Source of the DNA: Alsobacter sp046349155
GTDB lineage: Bacteria > Pseudomonadota > Alphaproteobacteria > Rhizobiales > Beijerinckiaceae
DNA length: 64,000 nucleotides
Assembly: GCA_046349155.1 (NCBI GenBank)
Contig: JAXMCW010000003.1
Span: 496,001 to 560,000 of the forward strand
Direction: 5' to 3'
In this document: in pieces, positions 1-8,783 of the stretch
Layout of the letters: each line of letters begins with the position of its first letter
How positions within the stretch are numbered: position 1 is the stretch's first letter
The notes under the pieces: generated by a model
Told to the model about the DNA's origin: nothing
What the model saw: only the letters and a program-made list of their open reading frames with translations
Database searches by the model: none
Translations under genes and position numbers: made by a program

Positions 1-162
1 CAAGACTGGATCGCGCTCCGCCCCGTCCTCGCCGCGGGGCCCATGGCGGCAGCGCCGTCCATGCCCGCCAGAACCGGCTGGCTCGCTGCGGTCGCCGCCG
101 GGTCGCCCGCCCCAAGCAAGATGCGCGCCCCCCGCCCCCCCGCCGCGGCGCGCACCCCGTGA
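1..162 (+). CDS. possible C-terminal end of an unidentified protein (5' end outside window)
   Basis: Frame 1 is open from the first base to a TGA at 160-162 and would encode about 53 residues, the last 30 rich in Ala, Pro and Arg. It starts with QDWIAL and then turns low-complexity. Nothing identifies a family. In such GC-rich DNA an open frame of this length can be chance, so this is only a possible gene end. Confidence 0.25.
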   Translation, partial: QDWIALRPVLAAGPMAAAPSMPARTGWLAAVAAGSPAPSKMRAPRPPAAARTP

Positions 163-206
163 CGCGCCGTGCCGGCGCGGACTCCCGAAGGACGCGAGGT
201 ATGGAG

Positions 207-284
207 GCTGAAACGGTCGTGCAGGCTGGAGCCCCTCGTCCTTCGAGACGCATCGCCAAGGGGCGATGCTCCTCAGGATGAGGG
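207..284 (+). repeat. dispersed palindromic repeat, copy 1
   Basis: It begins with a GCTGAAACGGTCGTGCAGG lead and continues with CCCTCGTCCTTCGAGACG, GCATCGCC and GCTCCTCAGGATGAGGG. The two ends of the core are imperfect inverted repeats of each other (CTCGTCCTTCGAG-type against CTCCTCAGGATGAG). Elements of this type are widespread between genes in Rhizobiales chromosomes. Copy 2 at 639-718 is almost identical. Confidence 0.75.
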
Positions 285-580
285 ATCGGGCTGGTCGGAG
301 CGGAATGGTTCGGGGGAAGGTCGGAGCGGGGGGCGAGCCGGGAGCAGGTGAGGGCGGAGTGGCGGCAGGGCCGGTCGGATCGGACGGGACCGGGCCCGTC
401 GGGGTGGAGGGGACGGGCCGGTCGGAGCGGAGGCAGGGGCCGGTCCCGGGCGCCGCGAGGGGGTGAGGACCGCGCCAGGCGGGACGCCCTCCCACTTTCC
501 CTCCACACCTCCCGTCAACGCCCGGTCCATCCCTCCCTGCCCACCTCGCCCGAGGGCCCGACCCGTGCTTCCCTCCACTC

Positions 581-630
581 CCCTCATCCTGAGGAGCCAT
601 GCGCAGCATGGCGTCTCGAAGGACGAGGGG
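581..630 (-). repeat. dispersed palindromic repeat, inverted copy
   Basis: The sequence CCCTCATCCTGAGGAGC, then CATGCGCAGCATGGC, then GTCTCGAAGGACGAGGGG is the reverse complement of the core of the copies at 207-284 and 639-718, with a different centre. It lies only about 10 bases before copy 2, so the pair can itself fold as a large hairpin. Confidence 0.7.
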
Positions 631-638
631 CTCCAGGA

Positions 639-718
639 GACTGAAACGGTCGTGCAGGCTGGACACCCTCGTCCTTCGAGACGCATCGCCAAGGGGCGAT
701 GCTCCTCAGGATGAGGGG
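639..718 (+). repeat. dispersed palindromic repeat, copy 2
   Basis: It repeats the CTGAAACGGTCGTGCAGG lead and the CCTCGTCCTTCGAGACG ... GCTCCTCAGGATGAGGGG core of copy 1 with only a few changes. The G-rich tail after it (718-782) also resembles the tail after copy 1 (284-345). Confidence 0.75.
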
Positions 719-780
719 ACCGGGCTGGTGGGAACGGAGGTGGGCGGGGACGGGGGAAGGACGGAGCGGGGGGCGGGCCG

Positions 781-1179
781 TCAGACGCGGATGGAGTCGA
801 TGGCGGAGGGGTTCGGGTGCGTGCCGGCCGTGGTGGACGCCGCCTGGTGCTGCGCCACCTCGTCGAGATAGGCGCGCAAGCGCAGCTTGCTCTCGTCCGG
901 GATCTGGAACACCACGTCGCCGGCCATGTTGAGCGACTTGAACACCACCGAGCGCGTCGTGTCGTCGATGCTGATCACGTTCTCGAACCGGCTCTGGCCG
1001 GGAACCGAACGGGGACCGTCGGCGCCGATCTCGACCTTCGTGGCGGGACCGAACCTGTCGGTCCCGGCCTGCGGCTGCGGCGCGGAGGCCGCTGCGGGCG
1101 CCGGTGGCGCGACCCCCGCGCCCTGCTGGACGCCGGTGCCGGCCAAAGGATCGCGTGCTGTCGTCTGTCCTATCGTCAT
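781..1179 (-). CDS. FlaG-like small protein
   Basis: A 132-residue protein starting at the ATG whose first residues are MTIGQTTARD; a longer upstream frame starts at a weaker codon. A Pro/Ala-rich N-terminal half is followed by a conserved-looking C-terminal segment ending VVFQIPDES-KLRLRAYLDE. This resembles the IP-E-L-RL motif at the end of flagellar FlaG proteins, which influence filament length. No other flagellar gene is in the window, so the assignment rests on that motif alone. It is divergent from the gene at 1468-2019. That it is a real gene is likely; its role is uncertain. Confidence 0.55.
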   Translation of the reverse strand: MTIGQTTARDPLAGTGVQQGAGVAPPAPAAASAPQPQAGTDRFGPATKVEIGADGPRSVPGQSRFENVISIDDTTRSVVFKSLNMAGDVVFQIPDESKLRLRAYLDEVAQHQAASTTAGTHPNPSAIDSIRV

Positions 1180-1467
1180 GGCCCATGACTCCCTGCACGG
1201 AAGCCCCCTCGTGAGCCAACGGTGACACGCGGCCGCCAAGAAAGTGTGAGACGCGGCGCGACAATTTTAGCGGTCATCGCGATTCCCGCGTGGCAGACGC
1301 CGCGGGCCCGGCGCTGCGGACGGCGCACCCCTTCGCGGCAGGGGCTGCCCGCCGCGCGGGCCCTCTGGCCGGGGTTTGTGCAGCGCCGAAGAAGGTCGCG
1401 CACCGCATTGATTCTCTTTTGGTTTCCTCGCGGGAACGTGAGGATTCCGACACGCAATGGAATTGTC

Positions 1468-2019
1468 ATGGGCCGGCGCAGGGCCAAGGCTGCGCTCATG
1501 ATCCCGTCAACGCATCCCCGGCGGCCGCGCTCCGGCGTCCTCGTGCTGTCGCGTCATCCCAGCCTGACGCCGGCCATGGAGGGCGACCTCGCCCGCCTGA
1601 TGGCCGTCCCCCTCACCCATTGGCAGCGCTGGAACCGGGCCATCGGCGAGGACACGTTCCGCTCGGGCAATTGCCACCACGCGGCCACGGCGCTCGTCAT
1701 GGATCTCGTCGCCGCCTCCGCCGCGCGGGGCTGGCGGGCGGCCTCCGGCTTCGTGCGGTTTCCGGAGATCTCGGAACCCGTGCTGCATTCATGGCTGGAA
1801 AGCCCGCATGACGCAGTCGTCGACGCCTCGCAGGTCTACCGGGTGCGCTACGGCCTCGCCTTGTCGCGGGAGGCATGGTTCCGGGACTTCCGCGTCGAGC
1901 CGCTCATCCAGCGCCGGCCCGGCCAGGTCGCCTCCGCCGTGCGACGCTTCGGGCTGGCGAGCGCCGCGCTGCTGCCGATCACCCAGCTCCTCGAGGCCGC
2001 CGCATCGAGCCTGATGTAG
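1468..2019 (+). CDS. uncharacterised protein with a possible Cys-His-Asp triad
   Basis: A 183-residue protein if started at the ATG preceded by GGA (MGRRRAKAA); an ATG ten codons later is also possible. I do not recognise a named family. It contains GNCHH (Cys69), LHSWLE (His107) and VVDAS (Asp119). The order and spacing Cys, then His in an H-x-W context, then Asp after two hydrophobics resembles transglutaminase-like/papain-like cysteine enzymes. There is no signal peptide. It stands alone, convergent with the porin gene; the porin terminator lies between them. Confidence 0.55.
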   Translation: MGRRRAKAALMIPSTHPRRPRSGVLVLSRHPSLTPAMEGDLARLMAVPLTHWQRWNRAIGEDTFRSGNCHHAATALVMDLVAASAARGWRAASGFVRFPEISEPVLHSWLESPHDAVVDASQVYRVRYGLALSREAWFRDFRVEPLIQRRPGQVASAVRRFGLASAALLPITQLLEAAASSLM

Positions 2020-2059
2020 CGCCGCGCCGGTCTGCTCGGACCCGGGACGGCGGGGATCT

Positions 2060-2094
2060 CCAAAAAGCAGAACCCCGGCGCTTTCGCGCCGGGG
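2060..2094 (-). terminator. rho-independent terminator of the porin gene
   Basis: A perfect 9-bp stem, CCCCGGCGC/GCGCCGGGG (2073-2081 and 2086-2094), has a 4-nt loop. On the minus strand it is followed by TTCTGCTTTTTGG. It lies just after the porin stop codon. Confidence 0.85.
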
Positions 2095-2122
2095 TCCCGA
2101 ACTCCATCAGGAGAGGGTCGAC

Positions 2123-3535
2123 TTAGAAGTCGCGCTGGATACGCAGGGCGGCCTGGATGCCGTCCGCGTTCTTCTTGCCGACGAAGTAAGTCGTGCCGGC
2201 GACCGTCTGGTAGTCCTGGATCGCCGTGCCCTTGTTGATGTTGTAGTAGTTCACGGTGCCCGCGAACTTGATGCCCTTGACCGGCACCCAGGTCGCCTGC
2301 GCGCCAACCTGCCAGACGTTGAAGTCAGGCGCGTTGACCGTGCCAGCCGAGCCGAAGATCGGCGCGCTGGGGTTGTTCACGTTCGTGTACGCGCCCCAGA
2401 GGGCCGTGTCGAACGTGGGCGTCCAGAAGTGGTCGATCGCGGCGAGGACGTTGAAGCCCTGCGCAAGCTTGGTCTGACCGCCGGTCACAGCGAAGGCGTC
2501 CGCGGAGACGACCTGGTTGGACACGACGTTCTGGGTCAGGCCGAAGTTGGCGGGGGCGTTCGAGCCCATGCCAATGTAGGACAGAGCGCCCTGAGCGTAG
2601 GCAGCCTGGATGTAGGCGCTGTCGCCGGCGCCGAGCATGCCCAGGTTGAACTTCACGCCGCCCTGAACGGCCCAGCCGACCTTGGAGTCGCCGAGGTCGT
2701 TGCTCTGGAACAGGCCGAGAGCCGGGGTGTAGGCGACGCGAGCCTGGTGGACCGCAGCCGACAACTGGGCGGAGCCCCAGCCATTCGCGCCGGGATCATA
2801 CAGGAACTGCACGACGCCATCCGGAACCCGGTAGCCGGCCGTGGAGAGCGCAGTGCCGAACGTGCCGACCGCGCCGCCGGGGACGACGATCGCCGACGCC
2901 GTCGGCTGGCTGTTGAAGCCGAGCTGCGAACGGTCTTCGAGAGCGGCCGTGATGAAGAAGCCGTTGCCGAAGTTGAAGGAGTAGGCAGCACCGACGACCG
3001 AGGTGTCGGAGCCCAGCGCGCCGAGGTTGTTGTAGGCGTCGGCGTAGAAGTCGAAGAACGACTGGAACTTACCGAACGACCACGGGCCGAACTGGATGTA
3101 GGCCTTGTCGATGCCGGCGCCCTGCGAGCCGCCCTGAGCGGGCGAAGCCTGGCCAACGCGGATATCGGCGAAGGAGCGGAGCAGGCCGTACTCGGTGGTC
3201 GTACGGGCGTCCAGCTTGATCGAGGCGGTGGCCGTCTGGCCAGAACCGTTGTTCAGCGTGAAGCCACGGGCGCCGGAGTAACCGCCGGCCACGCCGCCGT
3301 TGTAGAAGAAGGCGTGCTGGGGCTGGCTGTAGGTGTACTGATAGCGGACGAAGCCACCGATCTTGAGGCAGATGTCCGAGCCAGGGATCACGAAGCCGGT
3401 GAAGGAACCGATCGTGCAGACGCGGACGTAATCGACCGGCGCGGCCTTCTTCGAGGGAAGGTCGGCGGCCTGGACCCCGGCGGTCGCGGCGAAGCCGGCG
3501 GCCGTTCCGAGGAGAAGGCTCTTGATGAGCTTCAT
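2123..3535 (-). CDS. outer-membrane porin, PorinO/Omp2-like family
   Basis: A 470-residue trimeric-type beta-barrel porin for passive uptake of small solutes across the outer membrane. The start MKLIKSLLLG is preceded by AGGAGA. Residues 1-23 are a signal peptide cut after VQA. The mature N-terminus carries Cys40 and Cys56 flanking GSFTGFVIPG, the paired cysteines typical of Hyphomicrobiales porins, followed by KIGGFVRYQY as the first beta strand. The protein ends in Phe (RIQRDF), the usual signal for barrel assembly. The frame stays open about 100 codons upstream, but that extension has no signal sequence and is rejected. Single-gene unit with its own terminator. Confidence 0.93.
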   Translation of the reverse strand: MKLIKSLLLGTAAGFAATAGVQAADLPSKKAAPVDYVRVCTIGSFTGFVIPGSDICLKIGGFVRYQYTYSQPQHAFFYNGGVAGGYSGARGFTLNNGSGQTATASIKLDARTTTEYGLLRSFADIRVGQASPAQGGSQGAGIDKAYIQFGPWSFGKFQSFFDFYADAYNNLGALGSDTSVVGAAYSFNFGNGFFITAALEDRSQLGFNSQPTASAIVVPGGAVGTFGTALSTAGYRVPDGVVQFLYDPGANGWGSAQLSAAVHQARVAYTPALGLFQSNDLGDSKVGWAVQGGVKFNLGMLGAGDSAYIQAAYAQGALSYIGMGSNAPANFGLTQNVVSNQVVSADAFAVTGGQTKLAQGFNVLAAIDHFWTPTFDTALWGAYTNVNNPSAPIFGSAGTVNAPDFNVWQVGAQATWVPVKGIKFAGTVNYYNINKGTAIQDYQTVAGTTYFVGKKNADGIQAALRIQRDF

Positions 3536-4021
3536 AGTGATCTCCTGAAAGAGTTGATTCCCGGATCCCCGATTTCCAGGTCGGCTGGCGCCGTGCCTTG
3601 AAACCTGAGACCCAGATGCCGGGACGTCCTCGGGCTCCGGGGTTCGGAAGAACGGCTCCCGATCCGCTGCTACGCTGACGACCAATGAATGCGCCAAGGA
3701 CCCCCCTGACCGCGTTTTGAAACTACCTGCAACCTTGGATTGCGCAATTGGATTATGGCTTCCGCCGGAGTTGTGCGGCGGCTTTGAATCCGGTTGTTGC
3801 TTTTCCGCACCACTTTTCAGCCCCATTTCGCCCAACATGTCCGGGGCTTAGGACCAAATCTGAACGGACCCTTAACGTCCGGGGTTAAGGTGCAGTTAAG
3901 CCATGAACTGTCGGAGGTTGTGTGACTTTGCTGAGTCGGACAGCGGCCAGGTTGCGCCGCGTCACGGCCGGCGCGCAGGTCCCGCCGGCGGAGGCCGGCC
4001 GGGCGCCGGGGCGAAACGAGG
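3536..4021. other. long upstream region of the porin gene
   Basis: I see no gene in these 486 bases. The stretch is less GC-rich than its surroundings, as expected for a regulatory region. It contains the CtrA-type box at 3885-3899 and an overlapping inverted repeat CCTTAAC-N7-GTTAAGG at 3870-3890. I could not fix a clear -35/-10 pair for the porin promoter. Confidence 0.6.
3885..3899. promoter_or_regulatory. candidate CtrA binding box TTAA-N7-TTAA
   Basis: TTAA, seven bases (GGTGCAG), TTAA matches the core consensus of the alphaproteobacterial cell-cycle regulator CtrA exactly in sequence and spacing. A further TTAA at 3872-3875 makes this a cluster of three half-sites. It lies about 350 bp upstream of the porin start codon. 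Binding is inferred from sequence only. Confidence 0.5.
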
Positions 4022-4879
4022 CTAGAGGCGGAAATCCTCGCCGAGATAGAGGCGGCGCACGTCCGGGCTGTTGATGATGTCGTCCGGCGAGCCTTCCATC
4101 AGCACGCGGCCGGAATGGATGATGTAGGCCCGGTCGATCAGCCCCAGCGTCTCGCGCACATTGTGGTCGGTGATCAGCACGCCGATGCCGCGGCTGGTCA
4201 GGTGGCGCACCAGCGCCTGGATGTCGCCCACCGCGATCGGGTCGATGCCCGCGAAGGGCTCGTCGAGCAGCATGAAGGAGGGCCGGCCGGCGAGCGCGCG
4301 GGCGATCTCGCAGCGCCGCCGCTCGCCGCCCGACAGCGCGATCGAGGGGCTCTTGCGCAGGCGCTTGATGTCGAATTCCTCGAGAAGCGAGTCGAGCTGC
4401 TCCTCGCGTCGCTCCTTGTTGCTCTCCACCACCTCCAGCACGGCGCGGATGTTGTCCTCCACGTTGAGGCCCCGGAAGATCGAGGCCTCCTGCGGCAGGT
4501 AGCCGATGCCGAGCCGCGCCCGCCGGTACATGGGCAGGCCGGTGATGTCGTGCCCCTCGAGCGTGATGCGCCCCTGGTCGGCCGCCACCAGCCCGGTGAT
4601 CATGTAGAAGATCGTCGTCTTGCCCGCGCCGTTGGGCCCGAGCAGGCCCACCGCCTCGCCCTTGCGCACCGCCAAGCCGGCATCCTGCACCACCTGGCGG
4701 CCACGATAAGCCTTGGCGAGGCCCTTCACCATCAGGACGTCGGGCCCGCCGAATTCCTCGTCATAGCCGTCCCAGTGCGGGTGCTGCGCGATGGACCGCG
4801 GGGCGGCGGCAGGCGGCTCGGCCTCGGCCGGGGCATAGGCGCGGGCGGCAGCGGACGAGTTTCGCGAGAAGAGCTTCAC
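4022..4879 (-). CDS. lptB: LPS export ABC transporter ATP-binding protein LptB
   Basis: The cytoplasmic ATPase (285 aa) of the LptB2FGC complex, which extracts lipopolysaccharide from the inner membrane. Walker A GPNGAGKT is at 81-88, signature LSGGE at 182-186, Walker B FMLLDEP around 202-208 and switch His at 239 (ITDHN). The short spacing and the YLPQEASIFRGL segment are typical of LptB. The start is GTG. An N-terminal extension of about 45 residues before the ABC fold is usual in rhizobial LptB. It lies 97 bp after lptA. In many proteobacteria rpoN follows lptB, but here the porin follows. Confidence 0.95.
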   Translation of the reverse strand: MKLFSRNSSAAARAYAPAEAEPPAAAPRSIAQHPHWDGYDEEFGGPDVLMVKGLAKAYRGRQVVQDAGLAVRKGEAVGLLGPNGAGKTTIFYMITGLVAADQGRITLEGHDITGLPMYRRARLGIGYLPQEASIFRGLNVEDNIRAVLEVVESNKERREEQLDSLLEEFDIKRLRKSPSIALSGGERRRCEIARALAGRPSFMLLDEPFAGIDPIAVGDIQALVRHLTSRGIGVLITDHNVRETLGLIDRAYIIHSGRVLMEGSPDDIINSPDVRRLYLGEDFRL

Positions 4880-4976
4880 GTCAGGCCCCGATACGGGATG
4901 AGCCCGCCGCGCAGGGCGCGGCCGGGCGCTGGGACACGAGCCACGGGCGGGCGTGGACTGTCAAGGCCCGGCCGCC

Positions 4977-5723
4977 TCAGCCCTGCGGCTTGGCCGGCTT
5001 GGCCTTGGGGTCGGCCTTGGGATCGGCCTTGCCGGCCTCGGCCTTGCCCTTGTCCTTCTTGTCGCCCTTCTCGTCGTTGCCCGGCACGAAGACCCCGCGC
5101 ACCCGGCCGCCGGGGGTGCCAGCGGTCGCGCCGCTCTCCACCACCGCGATGCCGGTTTCCGTGTCGTAGACGAGCTTCTGGCCCTTGGTGATGTTCTCGC
5201 CCTGGCTCAGCGCGACGTTGCCGGTGAGAATGATCTTGTTGGCCGCGCGGTCGAAGACGCCCTCGTTGCCGGTCGCCACCTGGTCCTTGGAGACGACGGA
5301 GACGCCGCCCTTGGCCTCGACGCGCTTGAGCTGGGTGCCGCCGCCCTCGCCCTCGCCCTCGGGCTTGGCCTCGCCGCCGGTCGCCTTCTCCTGGCGCTCG
5401 TAGAACACGATCATGGTCGGCGCCTTGATCGTGGTGTCGCCCTGCACCGCGATGACGTTGCCGGTATAGACCGCGCGCTGCTCCTTGCTGAAGACCTCGA
5501 GCTTGTCGGCGTCGATCTGGATCGGTTCCTTGGAATTGCTGCCGAAGCCCGGAACGACCGATTTCTGGTCCTTGCCCGTCTCCTTGCCTCCCTGGGCCGG
5601 CTTGGCCGCCGGCGCGGCGGCGGCGGGCTTCGCCGCGCTCTGGGCGAGGACGGGACCGGCCGCCAGCCCGGCCGCGGCGAGCGCGAGGGGGGCGAGGAGG
5701 GCGGCCTGGCGCAGTCCGATCAT
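4977..5723 (-). CDS. lptA: LPS transport periplasmic protein LptA (OstA-like)
   Basis: A 248-residue periplasmic protein that builds the bridge carrying LPS from LptC to LptD. It has an N-terminal signal peptide (residues 1-27, cut after VLA), a Pro/Ala-rich linker, then the OstA/LptA beta-jellyroll starting at PIQIDADKLEVF. It carries YTGNVIAVQGD and the repeat-like LTGNVALSQGEN. The C-terminus is a long Lys/Asp/Pro-rich tail that is probably disordered. Its ATG overlaps the stop of lptC by 4 nt (ATGA), so the two are translationally coupled. Confidence 0.9.
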   Translation of the reverse strand: MIGLRQAALLAPLALAAAGLAAGPVLAQSAAKPAAAAPAAKPAQGGKETGKDQKSVVPGFGSNSKEPIQIDADKLEVFSKEQRAVYTGNVIAVQGDTTIKAPTMIVFYERQEKATGGEAKPEGEGEGGGTQLKRVEAKGGVSVVSKDQVATGNEGVFDRAANKIILTGNVALSQGENITKGQKLVYDTETGIAVVESGATAGTPGGRVRGVFVPGNDEKGDKKDKGKAEAGKADPKADPKAKPAKPQG

Positions 5724-6472
5724 GGCGACGGGTCCTTGGAAGGCGAAGGCTGGGAAGGCGAAGGCTGGGAAGGCGAAGGCTGGGCTGACGCGGCGGCCGG
5801 CTTGGCCGGCTTGGGCTCGGCGGCCATGCGCATCACGGTCCTGACCCGACCGGAAAACACGACCTTCTGGCCGTTGTCGAACATTTCGAGGCTGTCGGCG
5901 TCGATCGTGCCGCCGGTGAAGCGCACGCTCACCGGATCGGGCGTGCGCACGTTGCCGGCCTTGAACTCGATGTCGGCGGAGCGCATGCGCACGTCGTAGC
6001 CCGTCTCCGTGCGCACGCGGACATCGTCCTTCAGCGACATCGTCTCGTTCTGGCTGTTGTAGCTGCCGTTGAGCGCCTCGACGTCGGCCATGCTGCGGTC
6101 CTGCAGCGCGATCTTGGCCTTCACCTCGCGCAGCCCGATGATGCTGGGATTCTTGAGGTCCTGCTCGGCCCAGCGGGCCGTCACCTGGTAGGGCCGGTTG
6201 TCCTTCTTGAACCCGCTGAGCTTGGGCAGCTCCATCGTCACCTTGGTGCCGTTGATGCTGACCGCGCCCACGGAGACGCCGGCCGGCAGGTCCTTGAACG
6301 GCTCGTACCAGGCCCAGAAGACGACTCCGCCCATCACGGCGAGCGCGCCGACGGGGATCATGCGGCGCAGCCAGCGCACGCGGCTGGAATGGCGCATGGC
6401 CTCGGCGTAGCGCGCCTGCGCCAGGCCCTGGGCCATCTCCTGCGCTTCCATCCGTGCCATGCCGACCGCCAT
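5720..6472 (-). CDS. lptC: LPS export protein LptC
   Basis: A bitopic inner-membrane protein (250 aa) that passes LPS from LptB2FG to LptA. I chose the ATG at 6472 because GGAGG lies 5 nt before it; the frame continues upstream to a GTG without a good ribosome site. A basic N-terminus is followed by one membrane segment (about residues 38-54) and a periplasmic jellyroll. That domain has GSYNSQNETMSL and YDVRMRSADIEFKAG, the usual LptC pattern. The C-terminus is a Ser/Pro/Gln tail encoded by a perfect 15-bp tandem repeat. The middle gene of the rnd-lptC-lptA-lptB series. Confidence 0.88.
   Translation of the reverse strand: MAVGMARMEAQEMAQGLAQARYAEAMRHSSRVRWLRRMIPVGALAVMGGVVFWAWYEPFKDLPAGVSVGAVSINGTKVTMELPKLSGFKKDNRPYQVTARWAEQDLKNPSIIGLREVKAKIALQDRSMADVEALNGSYNSQNETMSLKDDVRVRTETGYDVRMRSADIEFKAGNVRTPDPVSVRFTGGTIDADSLEMFDNGQKVVFSGRVRTVMRMAAEPKPAKPAAASAQPSPSQPSPSQPSPSKDPSP
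5739..5783. repeat. three perfect 15-bp tandem repeats inside lptC
   Basis: The unit GAAGGCGAAGGCTGG occurs three times head to tail. Being a multiple of 3, it keeps frame and encodes repeated Ser-Gln-Pro-Ser-Pro in the LptC tail. Copy number could vary without breaking the gene. Confidence 0.95.
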
Positions 6473-6586
6473 CCGGCCTCCGTCCCGCAAGATGCCCCCG
6501 CCGCGCGGGGCCCGCGTGCTCACCACGCCAGCGTGGCGAAGATATGGTGCGGCGCGAAAGGATGCCGCACTCTCCTTAACGTCGCG

Positions 6587-7201
6587 TCAGCTATGCGCGA
6601 AGATGTCGACCTCGCTCCAGCCGATCAGGTCGAGCTTCGCCCGGCTGGGGAGGAAGTCGAAGCAGGCCTGGGCGAGCTCGCGCCGCCCCTCGCGCGCCAG
6701 CAGCGCATCGAATTTCTCCCGCAGCGCATGCAGGTGCAGCACGTCGGAGGCCGCATAGGCCAGCTGCGCCTCCGTCAGCGCGTCCGCTCCCCAGTCGGAC
6801 GATTGCTGCTGCTTGGAGAGGTCCACGCCCAGCAATTCGCGCGTGATGTCCTTCAGCCCGTGGCGGTCCGTGTAGGTGCGCACGAGGCGCGAGGCGATCT
6901 TGGTGCAATAGACCGGACCCGGCATGACGCCGAGATTGCAATAGAGCACGGCCAGGTCGAACCGGGCGAAATGGAAGATCTTCGTCACCGCCGGATCGGC
7001 CAGGAGCCGCGAGAGGTTGGGCGCGACGACCGGCCCCTGCGGGATCTGCACCAGCTCGGCGTCGCCGTCGCCGGCGGAAAGCTGCACCAGGCACAGCCTG
7101 TCGCGATGCGGATTGAGCCCCAGCGTCTCTGTGTCGATGGCGACGGCGGAACCGAAGTCGATGTCGGCGGGCAGGTCGCCCCGGTGCAGGCGGATGGTCA
7201 T
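6587..7201 (-). CDS. rnd: ribonuclease D-type 3'-5' exonuclease (single domain)
   Basis: A 204-residue DEDDy exonuclease acting on RNA 3' ends. The metal ligands are visible as D23/E25 (IDTETLGLN), D82 (HFARFDL) and Tyr149-x3-Asp153 (YAASD). There is no HRDC domain, so it is the short form common in Rhizobiales. The start MTIRLHRGDL is chosen over an upstream extension of low complexity. It is 114 bp before lptC on the same strand, an arrangement found across Hyphomicrobiales, and probably opens the lpt transcription unit. Confidence 0.88.
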   Translation of the reverse strand: MTIRLHRGDLPADIDFGSAVAIDTETLGLNPHRDRLCLVQLSAGDGDAELVQIPQGPVVAPNLSRLLADPAVTKIFHFARFDLAVLYCNLGVMPGPVYCTKIASRLVRTYTDRHGLKDITRELLGVDLSKQQQSSDWGADALTEAQLAYAASDVLHLHALREKFDALLAREGRRELAQACFDFLPSRAKLDLIGWSEVDIFAHS

Positions 7202-7787
7202 CGAGGCCCTGGCGGATGCGGCGCGCGGCCGCGCGCCCTGGACAGGCGGGCCCGTAGCACGAAGCGCGCCACGAGGCCAGCGGGGGCTCGTGGCGGCCGG
7301 GCTTGCCCCTCCCGGCACGCGCCGACCGGTCGCAGTGGCCAGGCGAAGACCGGGCGGAGGGCAGGTGACGATTGTCGGACTGTGCTTTTGTTCCTAGTCT
7401 GCCGCGGCCAGCCGACGCCGACCTGCGATGCGTCTTGACAACTTCCGAAAATTTTCCTATCTCTCGCCTGCTCCGCCCCACCGAGGGATGTCTGCAGCGT
7501 CGGCGGATGGGGGGCGGGGGCGGCGGCCGGTCGCGCGCGGGGTGACGCCCGTGGCGGGCCGGCAGGGGCGGTCCGTCCTCAGGGACGACGGTCCGGGGGT
7601 GCAATACCCCCGAGCGCGGGCCTTCTCCTTCCAACGCCGCGCGCGGAACGGCGAGGGCCTGGCGCCCCCCGGATCTAGTTTCCCTTCCCCGCATTCGCCG
7701 CGGGGCGAGTCAGCATCGCCGTTCCGCGCCCCTCGGACCCCGGAACCTCCGCGCCCACGGCCGCGGAGGCGCCGGCGTGCGCCGCCC
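7202..7787. other. gene-free stretch with an AT-rich island
   Basis: I support no gene here: overlapping open frames on both strands are Arg/Pro/Gly-rich and antisense to real genes. It holds an AT-rich island around 7378-7465 with a good plus-strand promoter match, an isolated palindrome GAAAATTTTC (7447-7456), and a hairpin CCTCCGCG-N8-CGCGGAGG (7746-7769) just after the stop of the ABC transporter operon, without a T tract. Confidence 0.6.
7435..7463 (+). promoter_or_regulatory. candidate sigma-70 promoter with no recognised gene downstream
   Basis: TTGACA at 7435-7440, a 17-bp spacer and TATCTC at 7458-7463 make a consensus -35 with a moderate -10. It points away from rnd and into the gene-free stretch up to 7787, beyond which lie genes on the opposite strand. 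It could drive a small RNA or antisense RNA, or be chance. Confidence 0.35.

Positions 7788-8779
<992 letters not shown>

Positions 8780-8783
<4 letters not shown>

Larger units (their letters stand above)
163..780. other. gene-free stretch filled with repeats
   Basis: I see no credible gene in these 618 bases: open frames exist in several phases but all are low-complexity Arg/Gly/Pro and overlap each other. The stretch is built from palindromic repeats (two direct copies and one inverted copy) and G-rich reiterations of the kind GGTCGGAGCGG. The blocks 207-345 and 639-782 are similar over their whole length, palindrome plus G-rich tail, which suggests an ancestral duplication. Confidence 0.7.

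Noticed and set aside
163..780. CRISPR array or insertion sequence in the repeat-rich stretch
   Set aside because: The repeats are palindromic, irregularly spaced and in both orientations, with no unique equal-length spacers, no cas genes and no transposase frame.
3536..3838. N-terminal extension of the porin reading frame by about 100 codons
   Set aside because: It would bury the clear signal peptide MKLIKSLLLG, which has AGGAGA right in front of it; the extension has no protein-like features.
4953..5999. 348-codon plus-strand frame opposite lptA and lptC
   Set aside because: Antisense to two recognised genes; Leu/Gly/Ala/Asp-rich shadow translation.
7746..7769. hairpin CCTCCGCG-N8-CGCGGAGG as terminator of the peptide-transporter operon
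   Set aside because: The stem is good but no T tract follows on the minus strand, so I do not call it an intrinsic terminator.
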